This document shows, piece after piece, positions 28,046 through 39,364 of a stretch of 64,000 nt of DNA. Position 1 is the stretch's first letter. Each line of letters opens with the position of its first letter. The notes under the pieces were generated by a model that searched no databases, was not told where the DNA came from, and saw only the letters and a list, made by a program, of their open reading frames with translations. Both the position numbers and the translations under genes were made by a program. The stretch comes from Paraspadella gotoi. Its lineage: Eukaryota > Chaetognatha. The DNA lies in assembly GCA_051294375.1 (NCBI GenBank), contig CM119268.1, forward strand, positions 20,363,747 to 20,427,746, in the 5' to 3' direction.

Positions 28046-29543
28046 CAAAAAGAAATACTGTGGTCACTGTGGATTTGGTGAGTGAAGAAGTATGCTTTAA
28101 ACTTTAAATTGTGGAGGGAAAAGGAAAACGTAAAGAAACGCATGGTTAAAAAGGATTTTTAAGTTGGGAAGTTTACATGTAAAAAGACGAAAGAGAGAAA
28201 GAAAAAAGAGAGAAAGAGAGAGTGTAGGAGAGAAAGAAAAAGAGAGAAAGAGAGAGTGTAGGAGAGAAAAGTGTAGTTATGAGAGAAAGAAGTTTGAATT
28301 TCCGCGGTGATAAGGAAAGAGTTGACTGGGGGGGGGGTGAAAAGTGAAATTTAAAGGAGCTACGGGACTAATTCGATAGGGAGAGATCGGAAGAGTGAGC
28401 GAGAGAGGGAGGTCAATTGGGCGTGGCAGAATGATATACCGGCTTCGTCTATCGAGGCACCTCCCTATCACTAAGTATCACACTATGTTCACCTCTCACG
28501 CCCATTTCCCTTTCACCCCCTTCCCCCTCTCACCGCAATCTCCCACTGACCCCTCTCACCCTCTCACCGCCATCTCCCACTGACCCCCTTCCCCCTCTTA
28601 CCGCCATCTCCACTGACCCACCTACCCCCCTTCCCACTGACCCCGTTCCTTCATCTCCACTTCCATCTCAAACACTCCCCATTTTCCTTTCACGCATCGT
28701 ACGCTCCGTTTGTGAAAAGATTACCTTAGTGATTCAACGAGTATTTTATTATGAGCCAAGACTTTTTTTTTTCTTTCCACTGACTTTTTCTCTCGTTCTT
28801 AAGATTTTGGAATTCTAGGATCGGGTTTATATTTAAATGGCAAAACGATACGATAATAGTTACGATTGCCTCAAGCTTATTTTAAGAGAGTGAAAAAAAA
28901 AAGAAAAAAAAAGATCAAAATTTCGGGAATTTCGACTATTAAGTCGGTCCGTAAATGTGAGTCATGAGCTCCGACGGTTTTACGTAACTTTTATGTAATT
29001 TTAGTCGCGCGGAGACGCTAGTCATAATAAGATTTTCGATCTATCGATGTTGTATTTAAAAAATTTAAGCTTAAAACGATAAAAGTATTACGGAATAAGG
29101 TTTTATCAATTAATCACCCCTTACATAATACGCAATTACGCATTGTCCATATATGACGTCAAAAAATGTAATCTGACGTCAAATATCACACTAAGCGTCG
29201 TAGGATGAACTTAGCTGATCAGTGAGCAGTGAGCACATTATCGCGCTCAAGATTCCATTTCACTGACTTACCAAACTCATTCCAAATTTTTCCTCCCATT
29301 TCTCTTCATAGAGTCTCCAAACCTTGATATTTGACCTCAAATATTAATCAAATTTTTCGAAAGAAATCTCCAGCTTTCGCTGTCATATTTTTGTCTCTAC
29401 CAGAAAGTCCAAAAGACGGTCAGACTCAGTTCTTATTTGCTATTTCCCCTTATACTAAAGATTTATTTAGGAAAAAGTAACATTTCGCCTCGTTCAAAAG
29501 TCAAACTTTTTTGACTTTTGTTAAATTATGAAAATTAAAGTAT
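28046..29543. other. Intergenic DNA with short satellites
   Basis: GA-rich repeats at 28180-28290, a C-rich degenerate minisatellite around CTCACCGCNATCTCCCACTGA at 28495-28640, and two CRE palindromes near 29160. No gene. Confidence 0.45.
29154..29181. promoter_or_regulatory. Pair of CRE sites TGACGTCA
   Basis: Perfect CREB/ATF palindromes lie at 29154-29161 and 29174-29181, 20 bp apart (about two helical turns). No neighbouring gene is recognised, so the function is a guess. Confidence 0.35.
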
Positions 29544-29758
29544 TGAAGAGACAGTGATAATTGTTAAGTGTTAGTGACAGAACCGTTCAATATAAGCAGT
29601 CCCTGAGCTTCGGATCAGGCTGGAACACCGTGTTACAGGCGGGTTAAGCTCGGCGACCATCGGGCTAGAACCCCGGACCTTTGGGTTGGGGAGGCGAATG
29701 ACTTGCCTCCGGCTCCAATGGCCGCTGATGAACGGTTGGTGGATTTTAGTCCACCATA
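29544..29758 (-). mobile_element. Solo LTR of the TRIM-like family, minus orientation
   Basis: This is a 215-bp LTR in reverse orientation, from TGAAGAGACAG to TCCACCATA. Flanks GTAT (29540-29543) and GTTT (29759-29762) agree at three of four positions, suggesting a decayed target duplication. It lies directly next to the ATCAAGCC repeat beginning at 29772. Confidence 0.8.
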
Positions 29759-29771
29759 GTTTTAAATTTTT

Positions 29772-31422
29772 ATCAAGCCATGACCGGCGAAGCCGGTTCA
29801 GGCTTGATATTCATTCGGGTGAGCTTCTTTGTGACGTAGTCGTCGTCGTCGTCGTCGTCGTCCGTCACGCTGTTTTTCTATATAAAAACTACTACGCTTT
29901 TATAGGTTTGGCTGTGACTTACCGTTTTTTTTTAAATAAAAATTATTATGAATTATGATAAAGTTTTCAAAAGTGTGCATTCATAGTAAGTTAAAGATTT
30001 AGATATGGCTTCTCATCTTGAAATAGCTTTGATATTTTCTTATTACATTTGGATTTAAGTATTTTTTTGTTGAATTTCCACTTCATTATTATTTACTGCA
30101 ATATGCAAATGAGATTATAGTACTCATTATCATATCCAAATTAGTATATAGAAATGCTTTTAATCAAATTTACATTTTGCAGTATATAATATTGAAGATG
30201 AAATTCAAAAAAAAATTTTTAAATCTCTAATAAAAATGGGAACTCAAAATAACTTTTTAATGAGAAGCTATATCTTAATTTAATACAAATAAAAATAAAA
30301 TCTTTTACAAGCTGCGATTGGAAAAATTGGAAAAATTTCAAATTGTAAACCATTGTAACATTTTTTACCTTTTTTTATTTCTTTTATTTCTTTTATTCTT
30401 TATTTCAGAAAAAAACGAGTTCAGTTTTCTGCACTGACTGTACAGCGGCCTTCAAGCAGCTGTCCAGCTTTGTCTCTCTTTTCTCTTCTTTCTCTCTCTC
30501 TCTCTCTTCTCTTTCTGTCTCTTTCTTCTCTTTACGATCTCTTGCGTGTCGTTCTTTTTGAAAAATTATGATTATATTTTTCTTTTCTAAAAACTTTTAT
30601 TTCGGGCTTTTTTCTCATACAAAATCCCAAATTTACATCCGAGATTTTCGTGGATACATTTTTAAAAAAGTGAAGAATAAACTTATATTGACATGCATTG
30701 TCACATATAACTTTGAACCGGTTGGCCCACTATTGGCAAATTATATCTAAAATAGGAGTTGATAAGAGAGATAATAGTCAAATTAAACATTACTTTTTTT
30801 GTTATTCTGACAATTTTATACTATTATTAAATTTGTAAATATTTTTAGTGTATATATTTAATCATTTTTATCTTTTTTTTAAATAATAATTATTTTGAGT
30901 TGTGATAACTATTTATAAATTAATTAAATATGCAAATATAAAATTTGACCTCGGTCTGGTTTCTTCTCTTAAAAAAAGAACAATTCAAAAATTTCATTCA
31001 AGAATTAAAATTTTTTTAAAATGAGGAAATAAAATTTTTTTGATAAGTAAAAAAAATATTTGGAAGTCAAAAATATCATAGTCGTTAAACTGAGAATTTC
31101 AACTATATATTTTGTTAATAGGGATTATAATTTTTGGATCATTATTATTTGAAAAGAGTTTAGTTTTTTTCTTCTGAATAGGGGTAGCCCCTCTCAATGG
31201 GGGAATCAAAAATTTAGTATGGGAACATGCTCAAACGAAAAATTATGCATTTTTAAGTTTACTTTCAATGTACAAAAATTTTTATTATGGCTCTATACCC
31301 AAATATTTATTTTGTAATATTTTTTTATAGAAAGGAAAAGAGTTCGTCCCTACTCATATTCGTCGGAAAATGAGTTCAGCTCTGCAGCGGCGGTCTAGCG
31401 GCGGTCACGCGGCTGTCCAGCT

Positions 31423-31457
<35 letters not shown>

Positions 31458-31786
31458 TTTTTTTTCCTTCTAAAAACTTTATATATCGCCATATTTCGCG
31501 CTTTTTTCTCAATACAAAATCCCAAATTTACATCCGACATTTTCGTGGATTTTTTCCCTAAAAATTCTGATTATTCCTTATATAAACGAGAGAGACCTAA
31601 TAATGCGTTTCGTTGGCGGGAAAACTGTCCAGCCTCTCTCTCTCTCTTCTCTCTTCTCTCTCTCTCTCTCCTCTCCTTTCACTTTGTTTTTATTTACGAT
31701 GAATGATTCATCTGCGTCAATGAATGACTATCATCGCATCAATGAATTGACTATCATCTCATGGCTTGATCCTTATGCTTTTAAGA
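29772..31786 (+). repeat. ATCAAGCC repeat family, copy C2, with a nested foldback
   Basis: It aligns with 20066-21694 end to end, including both CT tracts and the TTATGCTTTTAAGA end, and is also set in a T tract. It is longer because 30953-31352 is an insertion. It lacks a ~40-bp AT-rich stretch present near 20950 in C1. It has no coding frame. Confidence 0.7.
30953..31352. mobile_element. Foldback-family insertion inside copy C2
   Basis: Copy C1 reads GACCTCATATTCG across this point. C2 reads GACCTC, then 400 bp, then CTCATATTCG, so CTC is probably duplicated. The right half (31190-31340) matches, inverted, the repeat at 1540-1640 and 23175-23270. Confidence 0.65.
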
Positions 31787-32995
31787 TTTTTTTTCCCTAA
31801 TGTGATTTTCCTTTGTTTTTTTATTTTTCTATTTATTTTCATTTTTTGTATTTTATATTTTTTTTGTCTGAAAATTTCGTTCATACTTTCACAACGACGA
31901 CGACAACAACAACGACAATGACGACGACCACCGTGCCTGGACGAGTGACCGCATTTTAAACATCGCCCTCTTCAGCCTTCGCCGGAATCTTGGCCAATTT
32001 TGGCCAATTTGGCGGAGATTCTCGGCTAATTTTGGCCAATTGTGGCCAATTTTGGGTGGCGCGCCGGGTGCTTGGCGAGAGGGGGGGGGCCAAAGGGGGG
32101 AGTGAATCGCTGATCCGTCTCCCTCGTCGAAAAAAAGAGATGCTCCTTTCGACGAACGAGACCAAACGATTCTGATCTGCATTTTTTTTTATCTCGGGAG
32201 ACATCACCCTGTGAGAGAGAGAGAGAGAGAGACAGAAAGAAGGAAGGAGGTGCTAATATTATTAGTAATAAGGACTGAGAGAAAGAGATAGATATAAAGA
32301 AACTGAAGTGCTTTGATTGACGGGGGGATGAAGGAGTGAAAAAAAGACAGTAGTGAAAGAGAGAAAGCCGTAGTACATATGAAATAAAAATCTCACCCTC
32401 AGATAGAAGAATACTTAATAGTATAAGCCAAAGTTAAAAAAGGGAACGAGGGACGTATAAATAATTTTAATACATACATGTAAAATTGCTACAACTAATA
32501 AATAAAAATTATTCGTTTAACAAACAAGCCATCTCACCTCCCCTTACCCCGCCACCCTATTATTCAAGTTATTAATATTTTTAAAACATATATTTAAACC
32601 ATTCCATATTGATTCGATTGATAAATGCTTGATATTTATCCAGAAAAAGCAGCCCTCCGCCACCCGCCCGCCGACCGCTGCCCTTCAAATCTTCCGCGCC
32701 CCTGATCGCAATAGACGAGATCCCGGCTATTCGCAAAGGCCGCGGCCGGGTTTCCTCGCCCCGCCCGGCCCGCTTTTGGCCGCAGCGCCCATCGCCAGTG
32801 CCCCTAGCGGCCAAATCCTAAAGCGGAGGCGCCTCCGCAATTAAAGGAGGCTGGAACCTGATTTCACAGTCAAAAGAACATCGTTGGGGAGGAGGGGGAG
32901 GAGGGAAAATATGTATTTATATTTGATATCGATATAACAAATACATTCATTGAATAAATAAGTTGCTATGATGGGTTAAGTCCCCTGTCCCAAGC
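31787..32995. other. Intergenic DNA with a CCAAT cluster and a GC-rich island
   Basis: Four CCAAT motifs occur at 31994-32050 beside GGCGCGCC at 32058. A GA run is at 32212-32231. A GC-rich island at 32640-32850 stands out from its AT-rich flanks but has no recognisable domain in any frame. Confidence 0.4.
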
Positions 32996-33112
32996 TACAG
33001 AGTGTCTCAAGCGTACTGTCACTTTACAAATGACCGTTGTGTCAAATTGGTTAAGTGAATAATTAATTTAAAAGAACTACCGGAATGATGAGTTCATGCA
33101 GTTTTTTGGTAC

Positions 33113-33717
33113 CATGATGGAAAAAAAAAGTGTCGCGGTTTGGAAAAGCCATAATGCTGCATAATGTGATAATTCATTGTCTTTTACTTCAACAAAATCT
33201 TTATTTTTTTATTTTTGGACTTATTTGATTCTTGATTCTGATAAAACATCCAAAGGTAAATAAAAATGATAACTTTGCTTACAGAAAGGTTACCCGGAAC
33301 CTTATAACTTTTATTGATACTTTACAATTTAAAAATAATATTCTGTAACATTTACAGCATCAATGTATTTTTAATATTGCTCTTTTTTGACATATGAATG
33401 AAGATTCATCCCTGAATCTATCCTAATTGGGATAATGCAATAACCATTTGACATGAGTCTAAGAAAAGGCAGGGATTTTTAATAGTATTGGTTAAACTCA
33501 AAAAGTAATAAAAAAGAACCGGAAATGAGTATAAATAAAAAGTATAGATATAAAAAAGATAAAAATGAAGGAAGCATTTTTTTGGACAACATTTTTTGTC
33601 ATACATAAATGAGATACAGCTTATATGAATCACAAAAGGCCAAAGTTTCTTAATATCTAAATTTAAAAATCCAAAAAATAACTGGAAAGTAACCGCGACA
33701 CTTTTTTTTTCATCATG
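33113..33717. mobile_element. Nested inverted-repeat element, 605 bp
   Basis: ATGATGGAAAAAAAAAGTGT with CGCGGTT on the left is matched by AACCGCGACAC with a T run and CATCAT on the right. It lies inside the Tc1-like element; no coding capacity was recognised. Confidence 0.55.
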
Positions 33718-34292
33718 GTTTGTCCATTAAGCATTATCATGTTTATTTGTATTTTTGTTGTCACAATGCAAAGTTCAAATGAGGGAGATTTTTGATTTGA
33801 CAATTTATAAAAAAATTTATGTAATGTTTAATTTTTAAAGTTGTCCTGCTTTTGGAGAACAAAAAATTGTTCATGTTACCTAAGATTTTTGTAGATTAGG
33901 AATAATTGATGATGATGATAAGTTGATTTCCAAAAGAAAAGATGGCAAAGAATGATTTTGAAGAAAATTTGCTTTCATGGACGGCTATTATTTTTACCTT
34001 CAGGAAACTGTAAAATGTCATAAATTTATTATGCTATGATTTAGCATATAATATTTAGATGCATATAGTATATTTTACTACGAAAACTATTTTCCAGCAG
34101 ACTGCCGCTCATAAGCATTGCCAATGTAATTGGCTTTGTCAAACCAGCTGCATATCCGTAACAATTTTTCGATTAAAACTCATCAAATATTCTTAAATCC
34201 GGAAGGACTATGGTGAAACTCTGTCAGGAAAGGCCTGTGACCATCATTATACCATGGCCACATATTTTTATGTAACCAAGTAGCTGAAAAAA

Positions 34293-34338
34293 AAAACGCT
34301 GATGAAGGCTTGAAATGAAGCCGAAACATATCTGTTTT
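34293..34338 (+). ncRNA. Hammerhead-ribozyme-like motif, copy 1
   Basis: CTGATGA (34299-34305) is followed by a perfect 5-bp stem GGCTT/AAGCC with loop GAAATG, then GAAA (34323-34326), CATA and TC. The flanks AAAACG (34293-34298) and TGTTTT (34333-34338) can pair as stem I. One extra A precedes stem II, and stem III would be loopless. The layout suits a type-I, possibly dimeric, hammerhead remnant. Activity is untested. Confidence 0.4.
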
Positions 34339-34595
34339 GCATAAAAATAAAATCGTTGTCAAAATTAAACTCAAACTGTCTCTAATTAGAAAGATTTGAA
34401 TTTTTCAAAATTGATAAAAGTTATTTCCAATATTTACTTTGAGTGCTGATAACATGTGATATAATCGTTTGATTTTAAAAATAAAGACATAAAAATAACT
34501 TCTGGATCCAAGGAGTACAGTAAATGTATTTTTTATAACTGTACTGATTCACTGTATTCATTTGTAAAATGACAGTACGCTTGAAACACTCTGTA

Positions 34596-34947
34596 CAATC
34601 AAGACACGCAATTCATATAGTCTAATATATCCCAAAGTTTTTAGCTTCTTTATTTTCGGTAAAAGGCCCACTCATGTAATAGATTATGGAATACTATTTC
34701 ACTGATAATAAAAAACTTTATAAAATTTAATTGTACATATTTAAATTGATTAAATTAGATTAAAATAAAACCCAAAATTAATTTCAGATGAACTCAATAT
34801 CAAGACAAGGGCAGTAGACTATTAACTTCAATAAAAAGCAGCTCTTGAATGAAATCACACTTAAACTTCGCCAAAACGATATCAGATTAGTCAGTGGTAA
34901 AAAATTTGTGTTTTTAAACCGGAAAATATAAGCCAATCACTTTTATT
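34596..34947. other. AT-rich intergenic DNA
   Basis: No gene or recognisable repeat beyond homopolymer-rich sequence. Confidence 0.4.
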
Positions 34948-35770
34948 TAAACAAGTTTGAGCAAACAATGCCGGATCTGCCCACGATCATTAGTTAATTG
35001 ACTGATTAATTAATTAATTAATTAATTTGATCTGACAAGTTTGTTTTTTGATCTTTTCGTCACTGACCACGACCGCGCTCATAAGTAATTGGCGTTCAAA
35101 GCTAAAGGGAGACGGACAGACAGATGGACGGACGGAGGGACATTGTTTTTAGTCGGATCTGCTTATCAGCAGATCCCGACTCTATAATTCACTTTGTCGG
35201 TCTGTTGGTCCACCCCCTAAATCTTGTCGGGAACTCACTTATATCGAATTATGATAAATTATGCAAAAAAAATGATGTCCGTCTGTCTGTCCGTCCGTCC
35301 CACCTTAGCAAAAAACTCCAATTACTCGTGATTGGATGGAAAGATTGGTATGAAATTTTGTGTGTGGGTAGGGAAGTGTGTGATCGAGCTGGATATGAAG
35401 TTTTGATGGAATTGTCCGAGTGGAAATGAGTTTAAATGGAAAAAACAAAAAAAATATATTTCACTAATTAAACACCAATTGCGCATGAGTGAATTGATCG
35501 ATTGACTTGAAATTTTTTGAGTGGAAATGAGTTTAAATGGAAAAAACAAAAAACCAGTTTCACTAAGTGATTATGCTTCTTTTCATATTAAATGTAAATG
35601 CAAGAAGTATTAATTAATCAAATAATTAATCAGTTAATCAATCAGTTAATTAATCAGTCAATCGTTAATGGCATTATTCTCATCGTCGTCATTGCCTAAG
35701 TAAATATTAAATTAATTAATTAACCTGAATTATTTAATTATTAATTAATTAATTACTGTCACAACTGAAA
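34948..35770. mobile_element. GTCGGATCTGC-family copies, head-to-head remnants
   Basis: An inverted end (AAGTTTGAGCAAACAATGCC then GGATCTGCC) at 34950 is followed at 35150 by TTAGTCGGATCTGC and the forward body with TTTGTCGGTCTGTTGGTCC and a TCCGTCCGTC run. (TTAA)-rich tracts follow to about 35750. Non-coding. Confidence 0.6.
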
Positions 35771-36981
35771 GTGTTATGCTTATAGGCGGGGTGAGCCTAG
35801 GCAATGCCCAACTACTGATTTACCGACAAGCTTTTGAGGTGGGATCGACGAATTATAGAGCCGAGATAGAAATATGGGAGAAAAATATGGGAGAAAAGGG
35901 AGAAGACAAAATAAATTAAAATAGAAAAGAATTGATAAAAAGAGGAGAGAAAGCGAGTGAGAACCAAAAAGAAAGGTAGGCGGGAAAAAAATATTTGAGT
36001 AAAAGAGAGAAATGAATTATGAATTTTTTGTGGAGAAATGAAAGTTTCATGAGCTCAGGAGCGGAAAAACGACAAGAACCGAAAAAAAATTGTAGGCGAC
36101 AGTGAAATAAAAGAAAAAAGCTTTACTTTAATGTTTAAAAATGGTAATTATTAATCAGGGATAAACATGAATCAAAGAGACTGAATTTGAAACGAAATTA
36201 AAGAAAATTCAAATATGAAGGGGGGATAATGAAAGCCGATTGAAACTCGCTGCCAGATCATGAAACGAACAGAAAATGAACTTTCGACATCAGCGGTCGA
36301 GGAATTCCAGAATCGGACGAAGTCATCTCTCGGTCTTCGGACCTTCGTTCCAAACTTTCATTATCGAAATGACGTCAAAATTCACGCGTTCGTTTCACTC
36401 AAATTTGATTTGACAATTGGATAAGATCATTTAAGTAAATCATTTAAGTAAATCCCGTTCGAAATCATTCCAGAATTTTCTTCCTCTTCCGGAATCCTCT
36501 TCCTTATTCCTTTCCTCTGTTTCCGGGTTTCATTCATCTGTGATGAGATATTGCTCCGTAATCATCTCTCGCTTCCGCTGGTTAAGTCTCCTGATACTGG
36601 TATAAGTTCTCCAGAGACTTCCGGTTGTCACTGCAGGTCCTAAGCCCTGAACGCCAGCTGTCATTCGAATTCAAACCTCGGATATTTTATGGTTCGACGC
36701 TTATACCACGTTAGATAAGTTTATTTCAAAAATTATCATAGTCACAGTCTGTAAAAATATTCATCATTGAGATTCATCGTTCATATTCATTTTTATTCGA
36801 GGAAATTATTTCTCATCCGATTCTGTTTCTTTTCACCTTTTATCGATTTTTTTTTATCTCGCGTCTTTTAAATTAAAAGAAATGAAAAGGAATTTTTTTC
36901 TTTTTAACGTCGAGCCCTTTTCACGCAAGGAAAGAAAACTCGATAAATGATGAAAAATGAGAATCTTAGAAAGATGAGAAA

Positions 36982-37060
<79 letters not shown>

Positions 37061-37075
37061 TCTCCCTCTCTCCTC
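36982..37075. repeat. (CT)n microsatellite, interrupted
   Basis: About 94 bp of CT dinucleotides with a few TCTT interruptions. Open frames over it are artefacts. Confidence 0.9.
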
Positions 37076-37833
37076 CCCAGGTCTACAGTCAATGAATTTT
37101 TAAACTCTTTTTCGCCTTAGTTAATCGTCAGTTGATTTGTTTCAGGAATTTCGACTTATGAATTGGGATTCTGAAACAGGAAGAGAGAAATGGAGATAGA
37201 AATCGAGAGAGAGATGGAGAGAAATGGATACAGAGATACAGAGAGAGCCGTGAAAATGGTCATCGAAGCTCCTTTTCCTCTGGTTAAAACTCTGCAGAAA
37301 AAACGTGTCCGAGATAGCGCCCGCTAAAAATGGCTAGATTTTTTTTACTATGTTAAATATTATGCCAAATTATCTTTTAGCTAATTTAATGCAAAACTGT
37401 TACAAGAGTAAAGAGAAATGATTATTATTAAAGCCTATGAAAAATCATTTCGACAGATAAAAACAAAAAGACGAAAAAATGAGACTTTGTGAATTGCTTA
37501 AGCGATGAACCATAAAAACCAGTCAAGTCCTTTAAAAGGTGTTTTGCAGCAGTAATTTTCAAACAGACCAACCAACCAACTGACGCCATAGTGTCTTGCA
37601 CTTGTAAAGGTGCTTTAACTTGCTATTACAGAACTACACAAGCATCTCAGAGGAAAATCGGTATTAAGAAAAAGGGTCATTCAATTCAACTTTAAAATAG
37701 GCTAAAATGGAGTACAAATTCAGAAAGCTGAGCTCCTGGCAATTCCGAAAATGTATCCACTTTAAGCATTTGATGCATTCTACCCCATTTTATATCGGTT
37801 TTAATTATAATATAAAATAAAAGAAACCTATCT

Positions 37834-38108
37834 GAAGAGTTGCAGGTCAAACGAAAAGGCCAATCCACCTGATATTTTTTATGAATTTTTTATTACTGAA
37901 TTAGAAAAATGTAATAGAGAGACATTTTTAAGTTTCAACTTGTATCCTTGAAAATGAAACATTTTAAACTTAAACCCTGAATTCTTTCTAACTGGAACGC
38001 GTTTATCAAAATGTCTCTCTATTACATTTTTACAAATGTTTTTAAGATTGCTAATTAAATTTTTAATTCAATATTATTGCAGTCGTTTAGGCTGCAACTC
38101 TTCAAATT
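37834..38108. mobile_element. MITE-like inverted repeat, 275 bp
   Basis: TGAAGAGTTGCAGGTCAAACG at the left is matched inverted by CGTTTAGGCTGCAACTCTTCA at the right. Inside, AAATGTAATAGAGAGACATTT pairs with its inverse near 38010-38035. Confidence 0.65.
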
Positions 38109-38501
38109 CAGTGTAGATTCATTGTAGCTCGAATTTCTTTACCATCTATTTAACTGAAGATTTTGTTCATGACTGGAAAACCAACAGAGTAACGAGATTG
38201 CTTAATTCTCCCCTTCTAAACTATTCCATACCGTGTTTTAACTTCTTACCTAGAATTTTTTAACAACCAGATTGAAAAACAAATCTTTAAAAAATGTGCT
38301 TACCCATTTAACTTAACAATTTTGTTATTTACCCTTTTAAAAAAAATTATTGAAAACGGAAGGTTTACATATAAATAAAAACTTATTTTTTTGTGATTAC
38401 TGATGACTATAATGTATTTCTCGATATATTAGCTCTAACACACCAATGATTACGTATTGTTATGCTGAATGACCTTTCCTCTTAACCAAATACTTTGACT
38501 T

Positions 38502-38738
38502 TATGGTGGACTAAAATCCACCAACCGTTCATCAGCGGCCATTGGTGCCGGAAGCAAGTCATTTGCCTCCCAACCCAAAGGTCCGGGGTTCTAGCCCGGT
38601 AGTTGTCTGGCAGTTAAGAGGGACGGGGCGCTTAACCCGCCTGTAACACGATGTTACATTCTGATCCGAAGCTCAGGGACTGCTTATATTGAACGGTTCT
38701 ATCACTAACACATAATAATAATAATTACTGTCTCTTCA
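38502..38738 (+). mobile_element. Solo LTR of the TRIM-like family
   Basis: A 237-bp LTR from TATGGTGG to TCTTCA with perfect target duplication ACTT (38498-38501 and 38739-38742). It confirms the element's boundaries. Confidence 0.88.
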
Positions 38739-39364
38739 ACTTTATTGTATAAATGCTTGCAATCCGTTCCTGATCTCAAACAACTCTAATGGGAATTAAC
38801 ATGATTTTTACAAAGAAATAAATAAAATAAGCAAATAGCATATTTAATACATATTGATATTACCAGAGAAAGTGTTTTTCATACTCTGTCCAATGCTGTA
38901 GATCGAAAAACCTTAAACTTTTTTCACAATTTGAATATGCCAGATTGTATGCTATATGCCAGATCATTTTTTTACTGGCTAAATGGTCTGAAATTATGCC
39001 AGATCTGGCACACAGTATGCTAAGTTCACCAGAGTCCTTTTCCTCTTCCTCTTCTCCTTAGAACGTAAGTAGCAGATCTCTCTCGCTTCGATCGTACTGT
39101 TTCCCTCTAGGTTATTTTAATGCTTGATCAGGGCAACAGAGAAATAACCCAAGATCATTTATATTACTGAAAGATTTCAAATTTCCGATTACGTAGCCGG
39201 CGTTTTAGGTTAGGGATAAGGTTAGATGAGGGGTTACGGATCAGGGATTAAGGTTATGGATTAGAGTTTCGGGATAACGTTTAAGTTAGGATTATTATCA
39301 TTATTAAATCCACAAAATTTATTTTATGCATAAAGTTAAACTACTATCTAGGAAAAAAATATAT
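38739..39364. other. AT-rich DNA with telomere-like stretch
   Basis: At 39200-39292 there is a GGTTAGGGATAAGGTTAGAT-like run shared with 51110-51196. Otherwise nothing is recognised. Confidence 0.4.

Larger units (their letters stand above)
32996..34595. mobile_element. Tc1/mariner-size element with ~39-bp terminal inverted repeats
   Basis: TACAGAGTGTCTCAAGCGTA at 32996 continues CTGTCACTTTACAAATGA. The same sequence with two changes is present inverted at 34557-34595. The total is 1.6 kb with TA edges. No intact transposase is seen. Inside lie a second inverted pair (33113-33140 and 33691-33717) and, near the right end, a hammerhead-like motif at 34293-34338. Confidence 0.75.
35771..38501. 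other. Intergenic DNA with a CT tract and one MITE
   Basis: A single CRE TGACGTCA lies at 36370-36377 and a (CT)n tract at 36982-37075. A MITE-like inverted repeat spans about 37834-38108. No coding region is seen. Confidence 0.4.

Noticed and set aside
31889-32182. 97-codon minus frame over the CCAAT cluster as a gene
   Set aside because: No domain; open because of local composition and the TTGGCCAATT repeats.
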